Shown piece by piece: positions 45,927-54,979 of a stretch of DNA of 64,000 nucleotides. Positions within the stretch are counted from its first letter, which is position 1, and every line of letters begins with the position of its first letter. A model generated the notes under the pieces. It saw only the letters and a program-made list of their open reading frames with translations, was not told the origin of the DNA and searched no databases. Location of the stretch: the NCBI GenBank assembly GCA_963718605.1, contig OY970363.1, forward strand, positions 3,782,001-3,846,000. Direction: 5' to 3'. Source of the DNA: JACCXE01 sp963718605. Its GTDB lineage: Bacteria > Actinomycetota > Acidimicrobiia > Acidimicrobiales > JACCXE01. Position numbers and translations under genes: made by a program.

Positions 45927-46568
45927 CTACGAGCGGTCGAACGTGACGTGGGTGACGCCGCTCGGCGAGGACGTCGCTTCGATCTCGTAGCCGTCTTCCA
46001 CGCCTTCCAACCCGTCCCACAGCCGCACGCCCCGGCCGAGCACGATCGGGTTGATCACTACATGCAGATGGTCGACCAGTCCGGCGGCGAGGAAGTCGCG
46101 GACGACGGTGGGTCCGCCACCGATACGCACGTCCTGTCCGTCCGCCGCCGCCTGGGCTTGCTCGAGCGCCTCGGCGGGCGCGGCGTCGAGGAAGTGGAAC
46201 GTGGTGCCGCCCTCCATCTCGATCGACGGGCCGGGGCGGTGGGTCAGCACGAAGGTCGGCGTGTGGAACGGCGGGTTCGGCCCCCACCATCCCTTCCACT
46301 CCGGATCGTCCTGCCATCCCGGCGGGCCGAACTTGCCGGCGCCCATGATCTCGGCGCCGATGCCGGGGAGGAAGCGCTGCGCGAACGCGTCGTCGACGCC
46401 ACGGCCCCCGCCCTCCTTGCCCATCATCTCGTGGCCGTAGCGGGTGGCGAACATCCACTGGTGCATCCGATGGCCGGCGTGGCCGAACGGCGCTTCCAGG
46501 CTCAGGTCCTCGCCGGTGCCGAAGCCGTCGAGCGAGATGGAGAAACAGTGGACTCGGGTGCGCGACAT
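45927..46568 (-). CDS. Dihydrofolate reductase family protein (RibD C-terminal type)
   Basis: 213 residues. Opens RVHCFSISLDGFGTGED, the DHFR/RibD-C strand and loop. HTPTFVLTHRPGPSIEMEGGTTFHFL and RIGGGPTVVRDFLAAGLVDHLHVVINPIVLGRGVRLWDG are the NADPH-binding signature of the stand-alone RibD-C family. It is an NAD(P)H reductase of unknown substrate, not the folA enzyme. The start ATG at 46568 has a good AGGAG ribosome-binding site eight bases upstream. Confidence 0.85.
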   Translation of the reverse strand: MSRTRVHCFSISLDGFGTGEDLSLEAPFGHAGHRMHQWMFATRYGHEMMGKEGGGRGVDDAFAQRFLPGIGAEIMGAGKFGPPGWQDDPEWKGWWGPNPPFHTPTFVLTHRPGPSIEMEGGTTFHFLDAAPAEALEQAQAAADGQDVRIGGGPTVVRDFLAAGLVDHLHVVINPIVLGRGVRLWDGLEGVEDGYEIEATSSPSGVTHVTFDRS

Positions 46569-46669
46569 GCGGTGCTCCTGAAGGGCCGATTGCGATCTGC
46601 AACCAGAGGTCACCGCACAATGCCAGATAGCGCTAGTGGCGCTGATGCTGTCGTCATACGCTCACAATC

Positions 46670-46858
46670 GTGGAACGTGGGACCGTCGCTTTCTGGCACG
46701 ACGAGGAGGGCCGGGGCGCCATCTCTTCACCCGAACGAGAGGGAGTCGGCTTCGCTCACTTCTCTCACATCCGGACGGAAGGGTACCGCTCGCTCAAGCC
46801 GGGCCAGCCCGTGGAGTTCGAGTGGGCTGACCCCCGGGCGCGCCATTCGTGCCCATAG
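46670..46858 (+). CDS. Divergent cold-shock-like domain protein
   Basis: 62 residues. It aligns to a CspA-type OB fold: GTVAFWHDEEGRGAISSPE corresponds to GTVKWFNxxKGFGFI, GVGFAHFSHIRTEGYRSLKPGQPVEFEW to the DVFVHFSAI and LxEGQxVxFEV parts. The aromatic RNP1 residues are replaced (GRGAIS for GFGFI), so nucleic-acid binding may differ. The GTG at 46670 has TACGCT seven bases upstream, suggesting a leaderless transcript. Confidence 0.7.
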   Translation: MERGTVAFWHDEEGRGAISSPEREGVGFAHFSHIRTEGYRSLKPGQPVEFEWADPRARHSCP

Positions 46859-46876
46859 CGCGCCATAGTCGCCGCA

Positions 46877-47263
46877 CTAGAACATCCCGTTGCCATTGGC
46901 AGCTTCGGCCGGGATGACCTGGAGCACGTCCCAGTGCTCGACGATCTTCCCGTTGTCATCGAACCGGAAGATGTCCATCCCCGCGTAGTCGTGGTCACCA
47001 GGCCACTGCTGGAAGCAGTGCAGCACGACGAGATCACCCTCAGCTACCGCTCGCTTGAACTCGACCCTCTTGCCTGGGTACTCCTTTGCCATCCGTTCGA
47101 AGTACTCGATGAAAGCCTCTTTGCCGTCAGCAACGCCGGGATTGTGTTGGCGGTACTCGTCGCCAACGAACTCCTCGATCGCCCGGCGAGGCTCGTTCTG
47201 GTTGAACATCAAGTCGTAGAACGCCTTGGCGTTCGCCTTGTTGCTGCTCTGCGGGTCGCTCAT
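46877..47263 (-). CDS. SnoaL-like / NTF2-fold protein
   Basis: 128 residues from the ATG at 47263. The NTF2-like pattern is clear: AKAFYDLMFNQNEPRRAIEEFVGDEYRQHNPGVADGKEAFIEYFERMAKEYP, then beta strands VVLHCFQQWPGDHDYAGMDIFRFDDNGKIVEHWDVLQ (the IVEHWDVLQ ending is typical of the SnoaL/DUF4440-like group). It could be an isomerase, cyclase or binding protein. A longer reading from 47341 lacks conserved content. Confidence 0.8.
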   Translation of the reverse strand: MSDPQSSNKANAKAFYDLMFNQNEPRRAIEEFVGDEYRQHNPGVADGKEAFIEYFERMAKEYPGKRVEFKRAVAEGDLVVLHCFQQWPGDHDYAGMDIFRFDDNGKIVEHWDVLQVIPAEAANGNGMF

Positions 47264-47335
47264 GGAAGGCAACAACACCAACGGGCCGCCCATAATCCCG
47301 ATGTCACGCGGCGCCTTGGTGTGCCTCGGGTTGGG

Positions 47336-47357
47336 TGTCACACCCCTTCGGTAGAAT
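47336..47357 (+). promoter_or_regulatory. DNA-damage-type promoter element upstream of the HNH gene
   Basis: TGTCACAC (47336-47343), spacer CCCTTCGG, TAGAAT (47352-47357), then 7 bases to the ATG at 47365. The cleanest of the four sites, with a near-consensus -10. Confidence 0.65.
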
Positions 47358-47364
47358 TACATCG

Positions 47365-48651
47365 ATGTCATTCGCAGTGCTCGCCGCACAGCTCGATTCC
47401 CTGGAGGTGCCCGTAGACGGGCCGGGGTTGGCCGAGGCGTTGGTGTGCCATGACCGGTACACGGCCAAGCTCACGGTCGCTGTCGGTGTGTTTGACGCCG
47501 CCGGTGAGTGGGCTTTGGATGGTGCGACGTCGGCGATTGCGTGGCTGCGTGCGCGTGGGATGGATTCGGCGGGGGCGGCGCAGTTGGTGCGGCTGGGGTC
47601 GAAGTTGCATCGGTTGCCGGTGTTGGCCGCAGCATGGATGCGTGGTGATGTCACGGTCGGGCAGGTGCGCGTGATCGCCGAGCAGCTGATCGAACGGCAT
47701 TTGGGTTTGTTCGAGTCGCATTCCGATGAGTTGGTGCCGATGCTGGTCGGGTTGTCGGTGGAGGACACGAAGCGGGCGATGTTGGAATGGCGGCTGCGCG
47801 CCGACGCGCTGAGTGAGGGGCCTGAGCCGGATATGCCGGAGCGTTCGTTGCGGCATTCGCCGACGTTGGGCAACCAGTTCGTGACGTCGGCGACCTGGGA
47901 CGCCGAGGGCGGATCGGTGATCGACGCCGCGTTGCGGCTGGCGGACTCGAATGATTTGGATGTGTCGGCCCCGCGGCGCCGCGCCGACGCGCTGGTCGAT
48001 ATTTGCCGGTACTTCTTGGACAACCAGCAGGCCAAGACCGGTGGCCGGCACCGGCCGCACCTCAACATCGTCGTGAAAGCCGAAACGATCGGCACGCAGT
48101 ATGTGGAGGCCGAGTTCGCCGAGACCGGCATGCGCCTGGATTCGCCGACACTGAACCGCCTGTTGTGTGACTGCGCGATCCATCGCGTGATCGTGAACCC
48201 TGACGGCACGATCCTGGACTACGGGCGTTCCACCCGCACCCCACCCGTCAACCTGTACAACGCGGTGGTCGTGCGCGACCGCCACTGCCGATATCCGGGC
48301 TGTGACCGGCCCGCGCGATGGTCCGAAGCGCATCACGTCGTGCCGTGGGAGAAACAAGGCCCAACGTCGATCCACAACCTGGTGCTGCTGTGCTCAAAAC
48401 ACCACCACCAAATCCACCTGCCCGGATGGCGAGTCCACCTCAAACGCGACGGCGAATTCACCGTCGTCACGCCGTGGGGCAACACCCGAAGTACCAGACC
48501 GCCCGGACACATCGAACAAACCGTGCTGCCCATCGGCGACGACCCCGACTACATGACCGAACGCATGAACGAAGTCGAAGAACACTTCGAAGCACTGTTT
48601 CTGCGCGGCATTATCGAACGCCGCGTCGAGGCGTTGAAGGCCGCGGCTTAG
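47365..48651 (+). CDS. DUF222/13E12-type HNH endonuclease
   Basis: 428 residues. The N-terminal 290 residues are the helical DUF222 region (ALVCHDRYTAKLTVAVGVFD, MDSAGAAQLVRLGSKLHRLP, WMRGDVTVGQVRVIAE). The C-terminal HNH nuclease has CRYPGCDRPARWSEAHHVVPWEKQGPTSIHNLVLLCSKHHHQIH with two zinc Cys pairs and the HH catalytic pair. The family is present in many copies in actinobacterial genomes and its role is poorly known. The ATG at 47365 lies 7 bases after the -10 of the shared promoter element. The 3' end overlaps the thioesterase gene by 4 bases. Confidence 0.9.
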   Translation: MSFAVLAAQLDSLEVPVDGPGLAEALVCHDRYTAKLTVAVGVFDAAGEWALDGATSAIAWLRARGMDSAGAAQLVRLGSKLHRLPVLAAAWMRGDVTVGQVRVIAEQLIERHLGLFESHSDELVPMLVGLSVEDTKRAMLEWRLRADALSEGPEPDMPERSLRHSPTLGNQFVTSATWDAEGGSVIDAALRLADSNDLDVSAPRRRADALVDICRYFLDNQQAKTGGRHRPHLNIVVKAETIGTQYVEAEFAETGMRLDSPTLNRLLCDCAIHRVIVNPDGTILDYGRSTRTPPVNLYNAVVVRDRHCRYPGCDRPARWSEAHHVVPWEKQGPTSIHNLVLLCSKHHHQIHLPGWRVHLKRDGEFTVVTPWGNTRSTRPPGHIEQTVLPIGDDPDYMTERMNEVEEHFEALFLRGIIERRVEALKAAA

Positions 48652-49442
48652 CGGTACATCCGAATTTTGACGGACTGGCTGGCGGTGGCGAGCAGGGTGC
48701 CGTCCTGCGCCCACAGGTGGACGAGGCCGTGCGCGAAACCTTGCGCGATGGCGTGGATGCGGATGTCGAGCAGCACCCACTCGGTGGGCACGAGGTTGGC
48801 GATGCGGATTGTGTTGTCGAGGCTGTTGCCGCCGGCCATACGGCCGGTGGATTGCGACACGCCGAAGGGCACGAAGTCACCGAGCACTGCGAGTGCGGCG
48901 GGCGACATCTCGAGCAACTCGGGCATGCGCGCCCACAGGGCGGCGCGGCCGTCACCGGGAGTGCCGTCAATCTGGCGCGGCGAGCGGCCCATGGCGACGC
49001 GCTCTTCAATGCGGGACGAGATCGTGGCGGACGGGTCGTTGCGGAACTCACGTCCACGGCACTCATCGGGGCCGGGCACGTCGGGCATCTCGGCCCACTG
49101 ACCTTCGAGATCCATCGGCCGTTGTCCGAGTGCGGCGTTGACGGTGATGATCTCTTGTCCGTTGTCGCTCATGACGACGCGGCCCTGCGTGATCTGGTTT
49201 CCCTCGACGGCGAGGTTCACGTCGATGTCCAACACGGCGGGCGGACGGGCAAAGCTCAAGTACTGGGCCGTGGCCCACACCATGGGGCGGCCGCTTGCCT
49301 TCTCCAACGCGACAACGCCGGCCGCGAGGCCGGCGCCGCCGAAAAGGAACCGTCCGCCGGTGCAGATCCCCGTTGTGACGGGGAGGCGGAAACGTTTTGG
49401 ATCTTCGGTGAGTTCGAGCCCGAGGAAGGCCGCCGCGTCCAT
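48648..49442 (-). CDS. Acyl-CoA thioesterase II-like double-hotdog protein
   Basis: 264 residues, two hotdog halves. N-half: GICTGGRFLFGGAGLAAGVVALEKASGRPMVWATAQYLSFARPP; C-half: GGNSLDNTIRIANLVPTEWVLLDIRIHAIAQGFAHGLVHLWAQDGTLLATASQSVKIR, ending in the usual QS-R pattern of TesB-type enzymes. It likely hydrolyses acyl-CoA. Convergent with the HNH gene (4-base overlap). Confidence 0.82.
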   Translation of the reverse strand: MDAAAFLGLELTEDPKRFRLPVTTGICTGGRFLFGGAGLAAGVVALEKASGRPMVWATAQYLSFARPPAVLDIDVNLAVEGNQITQGRVVMSDNGQEIITVNAALGQRPMDLEGQWAEMPDVPGPDECRGREFRNDPSATISSRIEERVAMGRSPRQIDGTPGDGRAALWARMPELLEMSPAALAVLGDFVPFGVSQSTGRMAGGNSLDNTIRIANLVPTEWVLLDIRIHAIAQGFAHGLVHLWAQDGTLLATASQSVKIRMYR

Positions 49443-49499
49443 GCGCAGACATTACGGCTGGCCTTCCTCGAACCCTGGGGTCGGCCCGAGGGCCTGCGG

Positions 49500-49988
49500 C
49501 TAGGCCTTGGCCCGAGCCGACCGGTCAGCGACGAGCGGACGCTTTGCCGCCGTGCGTGTCGCCGTCGCTTTGCGCACCGGCTTCGTTGCCGGCGCGATCG
49601 GGGCGACCTGGACGACGGGCTGGGTCGCGTCGCTGTACTGGTAGTTGGTGATGAGACTGACCGCCACGACGGCGACGCCGACGGCGAGGTAGAGCGCAGT
49701 GAGGCCCATGTCGCTGTCGTTGAAGCCGAGCGCGAAGGGGGCGATGAGCAGCAGCGCGGCGGCGAGGTAGTCACCGGCCGAGTGCAGCGTGAACGGCAGG
49801 ACCTTCTTTACGCCGAGCGGGTACTTCGTGAGCATGCTCACAGCGAGCACGACGACGCCGACGATGACGCCGGTCGCGACGGCCAAGCCGGTGCCGCCAA
49901 CCGCCAGTGCGGCGACCACGAGCAGGGTGCCGACCGCGTAGTCAGCGATGGCGTGGAACCACGCCGGAAGGAAACGAACGAGGGACAT
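49500..49988 (-). CDS. Four-TM membrane protein (SPW-like)
   Basis: 162 residues from the ATG at 49988 (MSLVRFLPAWFHAIADYAVG). Four hydrophobic segments lie at about 15-32, 33-52, 65-85 and 93-113, followed by a basic, Ala/Lys/Arg-rich cytoplasmic tail. The pattern WFHAIADYAVG followed by HSAGDYLAAALL repeats internally, as in SPW-repeat proteins. Function unknown. The 157-base gap to the next gene (49989-50145) holds a damage-type promoter for the plus-strand gene. Confidence 0.65.
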   Translation of the reverse strand: MSLVRFLPAWFHAIADYAVGTLLVVAALAVGGTGLAVATGVIVGVVVLAVSMLTKYPLGVKKVLPFTLHSAGDYLAAALLLIAPFALGFNDSDMGLTALYLAVGVAVVAVSLITNYQYSDATQPVVQVAPIAPATKPVRKATATRTAAKRPLVADRSARAKA

Positions 49989-50117
49989 TTGGGCTATCTC
50001 CTGGGGGAACGGGGGGGCTGTTACGCCAGGTTCTGCGACGCGGGCACAGGCCGCGGATGGACTTTCAAAACATTTCATCCGGCCGGTCTTTTGCTCCGGA
50101 GGCGAGCCGCGGTTGGG

Positions 50118-50139
50118 TGTTACACCCCTTGGGCATACT
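50118..50139 (+). promoter_or_regulatory. DNA-damage-type promoter element upstream of the 59-residue gene
   Basis: TGTTACAC (50118-50125), spacer CCCTTGGG, CATACT (50134-50139), then 6 bases to the ATG at 50146. Same spacing as the other three sites. Confidence 0.55.
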
Positions 50140-50145
50140 CACTTC

Positions 50146-50325
50146 ATGGCCGCACAACAGCTCGTTCTCATAGACAGCCGGCCGCTGGATTGGCGGCTCG
50201 ATCCCCGCACCATCGAGCGTGGCAAGGAGGGCGTGAAGAACGCTCGCGCCGCGCTGAAGGAAAGCATTGCCCGCGCCGAGAAGCGTCGGGCCGAGCAGCA
50301 CCACGGCGACTCAGCTGCCGCGTAG
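50146..50325 (+). CDS. Small charged helical protein, unknown
   Basis: 59 residues. An N-terminal strand-like part (QQLVLIDSRPLDWRLDP) is followed by a basic amphipathic helix (TIERGKEGVKNARAALKESIARAEKRRAEQ). No Cys, no membrane segment, no known family. It carries the shared damage-type promoter just before its ATG, which argues that it is a real, regulated gene. It could be a nucleic-acid-binding or nuclease-associated small protein; that is speculation. Confidence 0.6.
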   Translation: MAAQQLVLIDSRPLDWRLDPRTIERGKEGVKNARAALKESIARAEKRRAEQHHGDSAAA

Positions 50326-50340
50326 CTAACTTCCCCACCC

Positions 50341-50601
50341 ATGAACCTGCTTGGGTGGATCGTCACCGGATTTGTCGCCGCGGCCATTGCCGGGCGACTC
50401 ACTAATCGGCGCGGCGGCGGCTGCATCACGAAGATCGTGGTCGGCGTCATCGGCGCATTGATCGGCGGCGCGCTCGACACGGCGGCGGGGGGCGAGGGCC
50501 TCGGAGACTTCGGCCTGCGTTCGATCTTGCTCGCCGCGCTCGGCGCCACGATCTTCTTGGCGGTGCTGAACGCCATCGAGTCCGGCCGCTTGCGTAAATA
50601 A
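50341..50601 (+). CDS. GlsB/YeaQ/YmgE family stress membrane protein
   Basis: 86 residues, three TM segments with the family's Gly-rich pattern: LGWIVTGFVAAAIAGRLT, CITKIVVGVIGALIGGAL and LRSILLAALGATIFLAVLNAI. Known as transglycosylase-associated or stress-response membrane proteins; biochemical role unclear. TAACTT lies eight bases before the ATG. Confidence 0.82.
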   Translation: MNLLGWIVTGFVAAAIAGRLTNRRGGGCITKIVVGVIGALIGGALDTAAGGEGLGDFGLRSILLAALGATIFLAVLNAIESGRLRK

Positions 50602-52428
50602 CTAGCGGTAGGCGCGGGCCTGCAGTTCGAACAACTCGGCGTACAACCCGCCGGCGGTGACCAGTTCTTCGTGCGTGCCCTGCTCGGCCACGCCCGCCCC
50701 GTCGACGACCACGATCAAGTCCGCCATTCGTACCGTCGAGAACCGGTGCGACACGAGGATCGTGATCGCGCCAGTAGCCGACGCGGATCGACGGGCCGCC
50801 CCGGCGTACCGCTCGAACAGCGCGTGTTCGGTTTGCGCGTCAAGCGCGGCCGTGGGCTCGTCGAGCACGAGCAAGACCGGGTCGGGCCGCATCATCGCCC
50901 GGCCCAGCGCCAGCTTCTGCCATTGGCCGCCGGAAAGCTCGGCCCCGCCGCCGAAGCTCTTGCCGAGCTGCGTATCGAAGCCGTCGGGCAGGCCCTCGAT
51001 CACACCGTCGGCTGAGGCTCGGCCGAGTGCGTCGCGTACGGCGCCTTCGTCGTCGAGCGACGTCAGCAGACCGACGCCGACCGTCTCGCGCGCGATGAAT
51101 TCGAACTTGGCGAAGTCCTGGAATCCGGCGGACATGCGTTCGCGCCACTTCAACGGATCGATCCGGGCCAGGTCGACACCGTCTACCCGAATCGCGCCCT
51201 CGGTCGGGTCGTAGAAGCGGCAGAGCAGCTTCACGATCGTGGACTTACCAGCGCCGTTGTCCCCCACAATGGCGACCGTCGCGCCCGTGGGTATGTGCAG
51301 TGACACGTCGCGCAGCACGTCGACGTCGGTGCCCGGGTAGCGGAACGTGACGTGATCGAAATCGATGCCGTGGACGAGATGGTCGGGCGGCGGCGTCTCG
51401 CCTTCGATCGGGCCGGTGGCCGCCGCGGTGTAGTCCATGAGCCACACGTAGCGGCCGACCATCTTCAAGCCCGACATCAGCCACGTGACCATCTGCACCA
51501 CGCCCGCCACTTGGCCGTTGACCTGCGCCGCCAGCGTGAGCGCCAACACGACGTCGCCGAGGCTGGCCTGCCCGTTCACGGCGCGATGGACCACGAGCGT
51601 GATGGCGCCCGCGAACCCGATGCCGAACACGCTCCATCCGGTCGCAGACAGAGCCGCGGCGCGCCGGGCGGTGGCGTCTTGCATCCGATCGAGATCACCC
51701 CACAGCTTTCGGTGCCGGTCGACCAGCACGGGCCCGAGGCCGAAAAGACGGATCTCCTTCGCGGGTGCCGCGGTGGTGGTTGTCTCGAGCAGGTGGCGCG
51801 TGACCCGCATCGGTTCGGCAATACGCTCAAGCAGCTTCTGGCGCCGGCGTTCGGCGGTCGCCGCGGAAATGAGCGACGGAACACCGAACAACGGCAACAG
51901 CACCAACGCCGGGTGCAAGACGGCGAGCAGGCCCACGGTGCCGCCGAAGCGGGCGATCATGCCGATGTTCATCGACAGCGCCTGTACCGATGAGCTCAAC
52001 TGGTCCCTCTGGGTTCGCAGGATCTCGATTTCGTCGAGATAGTCCGCGCGCTCGTGGTGCTCGAGGCCGGGCACCGCCAGCGTTAGTTCCATTACGCGGC
52101 GGTCCATCAGCTCGCCGACTTTTTCGCGCAGGACCATGTTGATGTTGAACGAGCCCCACCCTGAGGTGACGGCGAGCAGCGAACAGATGCCGAACCCGAA
52201 CGCCGTGCGCGTGGCCGCGTGGAGGTCGTGCGCCGCGATCTGGTTGAAGATGTCGCGCATCAGGACGGCGGTGACCGTGGTCGCGATCGGCTCGATGAGC
52301 GACAGCGACAAGTTGATGGCGGCGCGAATTGGGTCCGCCTCGAATGACGCCGTGAGCAGCACCCATAGCCCGCGCAGGACGCGGCGCGGCGTGAGGTTGT
52401 GAGACAGGTCCATCGTCGCTTCAGGCAT
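50602..52428 (-). CDS. ABC exporter half-transporter (TMD-NBD), subunit B
   Basis: 608 residues. About five or six TM helices in the first 320, then an ABC domain: Walker A IVGDNGAGKSTIVKLLCRFYDP, Q-loop region, signature LSGGQWQKLALGRAMMRP, Walker B VLLVLDEPTAALDAQTEHALFERY and H-loop LVSHRFSTVR. Type IV exporter fold, lipid or drug-like cargo. The ATG overlaps the 3' end of the partner gene by 8 bases, which suggests a heterodimer with it. Confidence 0.88.
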   Translation of the reverse strand: MPEATMDLSHNLTPRRVLRGLWVLLTASFEADPIRAAINLSLSLIEPIATTVTAVLMRDIFNQIAAHDLHAATRTAFGFGICSLLAVTSGWGSFNINMVLREKVGELMDRRVMELTLAVPGLEHHERADYLDEIEILRTQRDQLSSSVQALSMNIGMIARFGGTVGLLAVLHPALVLLPLFGVPSLISAATAERRRQKLLERIAEPMRVTRHLLETTTTAAPAKEIRLFGLGPVLVDRHRKLWGDLDRMQDATARRAAALSATGWSVFGIGFAGAITLVVHRAVNGQASLGDVVLALTLAAQVNGQVAGVVQMVTWLMSGLKMVGRYVWLMDYTAAATGPIEGETPPPDHLVHGIDFDHVTFRYPGTDVDVLRDVSLHIPTGATVAIVGDNGAGKSTIVKLLCRFYDPTEGAIRVDGVDLARIDPLKWRERMSAGFQDFAKFEFIARETVGVGLLTSLDDEGAVRDALGRASADGVIEGLPDGFDTQLGKSFGGGAELSGGQWQKLALGRAMMRPDPVLLVLDEPTAALDAQTEHALFERYAGAARRSASATGAITILVSHRFSTVRMADLIVVVDGAGVAEQGTHEELVTAGGLYAELFELQARAYR

Positions 52429-54287
52429 CGACCGGCTCCTCGTCGTTGCCTTCGGCGAAGCGCGCCGCCTGGAGACGGAACATGCGGGCGTAGTGACCGT
52501 TCGCGGCCAGCAGAGCGTCGTGGGGACCGTCCTCCACGATCTGGCCGTGCTCGATCACCACGATGCGGTCGGCCCGTCGGACGGTGGAGAAGCGGTGCGA
52601 GATCACCAGCGTGGTGAGCCCACGCGTCAGCTCGAGGAACCGGTCGTACAGCTCGGCCTCGGCCCGCACGTCGAGGCTCGCGGTGGGTTCGTCGAGGATC
52701 AGCACGCCGGCGCCGGCATCGACCGCGTACAACGCGCGCGCCAAGGCGAGGCGCTGCCACTGCCCGCCGGACAGGTCGGTGCCGTCCTTGAACTGGCGCG
52801 ACAACACCGTGTCCCAACCATCGGACAGGTTCGTTACAAGTTCCGTCGCGCCCGCACGCTCCGCGGCCGCGTCGAGGTGTTCCTGCGTCACGCCGATGTC
52901 CGGATTGCCGAACGAGACGTTGTCGGTGACCGTGAGTTGGTACCGGGTGAAGTCCTGGAAGATCGCGGACAGGCGGCGTTGCCACGCGGCCGGGTCGATG
53001 TCGGTGAGCGGCACGCCGTCGACGGTGATGCGCCCGCCGATCGGGTCGTACAGGCGGCTCAGAAGTTTGACGAGCGTGGTCTTACCGGCACCGTTGTCGC
53101 CGACGATGGCCAGCGACTGTCCGGCCTTGATCGTGAGATCGAGACCGGCGAACACGTCGTCGCGCCCCGGGTACGCGAAGCGCACGTTCTCAAACCGGAT
53201 CTCGTTGACGGGCAGGTCGGTGGCAGGCCGGTCGCCGGTCAGCTGCACCCCGGGACGCCGGACGAGCGCTTCCATCTCGACCGCCGCCGTGATGGCGGGA
53301 GCGCCAAAAGTGATGTTGAGGTCGTGGTCACTCAGGTTTGCGAAGGCGGCCAGCCCGTTCGCCGCCGACATGAAGACGACGAGGCGCGCAATCGAGATCT
53401 CGCCGCTGATCGCGGCGCGCGCTAGCAGGATTGTGGCGAGCACGTCCGTGGCGAAGAAAGTGACGCCGCCGAGCACCATCGTCTTCCACTGCCCGCGGCG
53501 CCCGGCCCACAGGTCGACCATGGCGCCGCGCCAGCTGGTGCGGAAGCGGTCCACCACCCATGGGCCGAGGCCGAAGACCCGCGTCTCCTTCGCGGCCTCG
53601 GGCGTGAGTGCGACGTTGCGCAGATAGGCGGAACGGCGCAGCGTCTCCGCCTCGCCAGTGATGCCCTGCACGTTCTGGTGAAACTCACGCCGGAAGCGGC
53701 GGATCACCATCAGGTAGAGGGCGACGATCATCAACGGCAGCCACCACCGAAACGCCATGAGCAGCACGATCGAGGCGACGCCGGTGAGATAGTTCGCGGC
53801 CACCGTGAACACGCCGGTCACCACGTTGCGCGGCGTGATGTTGGACGTGCCGACACCCTGGGCGAGCATCACCTTGTCGAGCGTCGTCGGGTCTTCGAGG
53901 TGTCCGATGCCGGGCGGTAACGCCGCCGCGGCCATCACGCGTGCCGCGCAAGTGGCCGTTCAGGCGGCGGCCCAGAGCATCGACGCACAGCCCAGCGAGT
54001 GGCCCGATCACCTGCTGCGCGATGAACGTCAGACCGATGAGCACGATCAGCACGTCGACGTGGTGCGCCGCCGGCGACCCTGCGCCGGCCCGGAGGGCCG
54101 CGGGGATCGCTCCGACGAGCGCCCCGGTGGCGAGTTTGTAGGCCGTGGGCAGCAACGCGGTGAGCAGCAACAACGTGACCGCGGCGAACGTGAACCCGGG
54201 ACTGGCCTGGGGCAGGATGCGCGCGATCGTGCGCACCGCCGGCCACACCGACTTGTCTGTTTTCTCGCTCCCCAGCGTCGTGGTCAT
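52421..54287 (-). CDS. ABC exporter half-transporter, subunit A, frameshifted as sequenced
   Basis: About 621 residues after correction. The first frame (ATG 54287) carries TDKSVWPAVRTIARILPQASPGFTFAAVTLLLLTALLPTAYKLATGALVGAI and ends near LGRRLNGHLR. One surplus base at about 53938-53948 moves the rest into the next frame: RVMAAAALPPGIGHLEDPTTLDKV, then NBD IVGDNGAGKTTLVKLLSRLYDP, LSGGQWQRLALARALYA, LILDEPTASLDVRAEAELYDRF and VISHRFSTVRRADRIVVI. Pairs with the downstream exporter gene. The ATG overlaps the HTH regulator stop (ATGA). Confidence 0.85.
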
Positions 54288-54895
54288 CTCTGTTTCGTCG
54301 GCTCCGCCACCGGCGCATACAGCGCGAAGAGAAGGGTGAAGCGGTCGGCGTCGGCGTCGGCCCGGTGGCGCTCACCACTTGAGTACTTCTCGAGCAACTC
54401 GCCCAATTGTTTTTCGAACCCGGCGCGTTCGTCCTCGGTCAGCCACAGCTGCATCCGTCCGGCCACCGCGGCCGGGCCGCCGCGGCCTTCGGCGTCCAGC
54501 GCCTCGCCCAGCTCCGCGCTCACGACGCGGAACAGCGTGTCGGTGACGTCGCGCTTCAGGTCCGCCGGCAACGCCAAGTCGTCCGACACCGCGAAGTGGC
54601 GGGCAACCAGGCCATAGGTTCGCTCGACGATGCCCGACACCAGACGGGTGTCGGTGACCCGGATCAGCCCGTGCTCTTCGAGCAGGTTCACGTGGTAGTA
54701 GAGCCGATTGGGCTTGATGCCCATCGCCTGCGCCAGCACCTTCACGGTGGTCGGCTGGCCCCCGAGCTGCTCGATCAGGCGGAGCCGCAGCGGGTCCGAC
54801 AGCAGGCGCAGCGTGGCCAAGTCCTCGATGACCTTGAAGTCGGGCAGTGCGGCGCTGTCGGCATCGGACGCGTCCCCATCCAACACATCTGACAT
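54284..54895 (-). CDS. ArsR-like HTH transcriptional regulator of the ABC exporter
   Basis: 203 residues. Winged helix: IEDLATLRLLSDPLRLRLIEQLGGQPTTVKVLAQAMGIKPNRLYYHVNLLEEHGLIRVTDTRLVSGIVERTYGL is the HTH_20/ArsR-type region. The C-terminal 110 residues are helical and may bind a ligand. First gene of the exporter operon (overlapping ATGA), so probably a ligand-responsive repressor. The ATG at 54895 is chosen because TAGGTT lies eight bases upstream; a GTG at 54901 would fall almost on that box. Confidence 0.82.
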   Translation of the reverse strand: MSDVLDGDASDADSAALPDFKVIEDLATLRLLSDPLRLRLIEQLGGQPTTVKVLAQAMGIKPNRLYYHVNLLEEHGLIRVTDTRLVSGIVERTYGLVARHFAVSDDLALPADLKRDVTDTLFRVVSAELGEALDAEGRGGPAAVAGRMQLWLTEDERAGFEKQLGELLEKYSSGERHRADADADRFTLLFALYAPVAEPTKQR

Positions 54896-54903
54896 GCTCA
54901 CGG

Positions 54904-54932
54904 AACCTACAGTGTTCTAATTATTTTGACAA
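54904..54932 (-). promoter_or_regulatory. Promoter of HTH-ABC exporter operon
   Basis: On the minus strand, -35 TTGTCA (54932-54927), a 17-base spacer and -10 TAGGTT (54909-54904), with the ATG at 54895 eight bases later. It lies in an AT-rich stretch unlike its surroundings. The short palindrome CAAG-CAATT-CTTG (54930-54942) spans its -35 and could be the operator. Confidence 0.6.
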
Positions 54933-54943
54933 GCAATTCTTGA

Positions 54944-54972
54944 TTGACAGATTGGCAAGTCTGTTTTACAAA
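54944..54972 (+). promoter_or_regulatory. Promoter of DUF4097-DUF2089 operon
   Basis: -35 TTGACA (54944-54949), 17-base spacer, -10-like TACAAA (54967-54972), then 7 bases to the ATG at 54980. It is back to back with the exporter promoter in the same 84-base AT-rich gap. A second TTGACA starts at 54926. Confidence 0.55.
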
Positions 54973-54979
54973 ACGTCAT

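Noticed and set aside
45778..46620. A 280-residue open reading frame on the minus strand
   Set aside because: It is mostly an out-of-frame shadow of the DHFR-like gene. Only its last 48 codons, beginning at an ATG, form a credible zinc-ribbon protein.
46627..46641. Short inverted repeat AGCGC-N5-GCGCT before the cold-shock-like gene
   Set aside because: Five-base arms in a GC-rich region are expected by chance.
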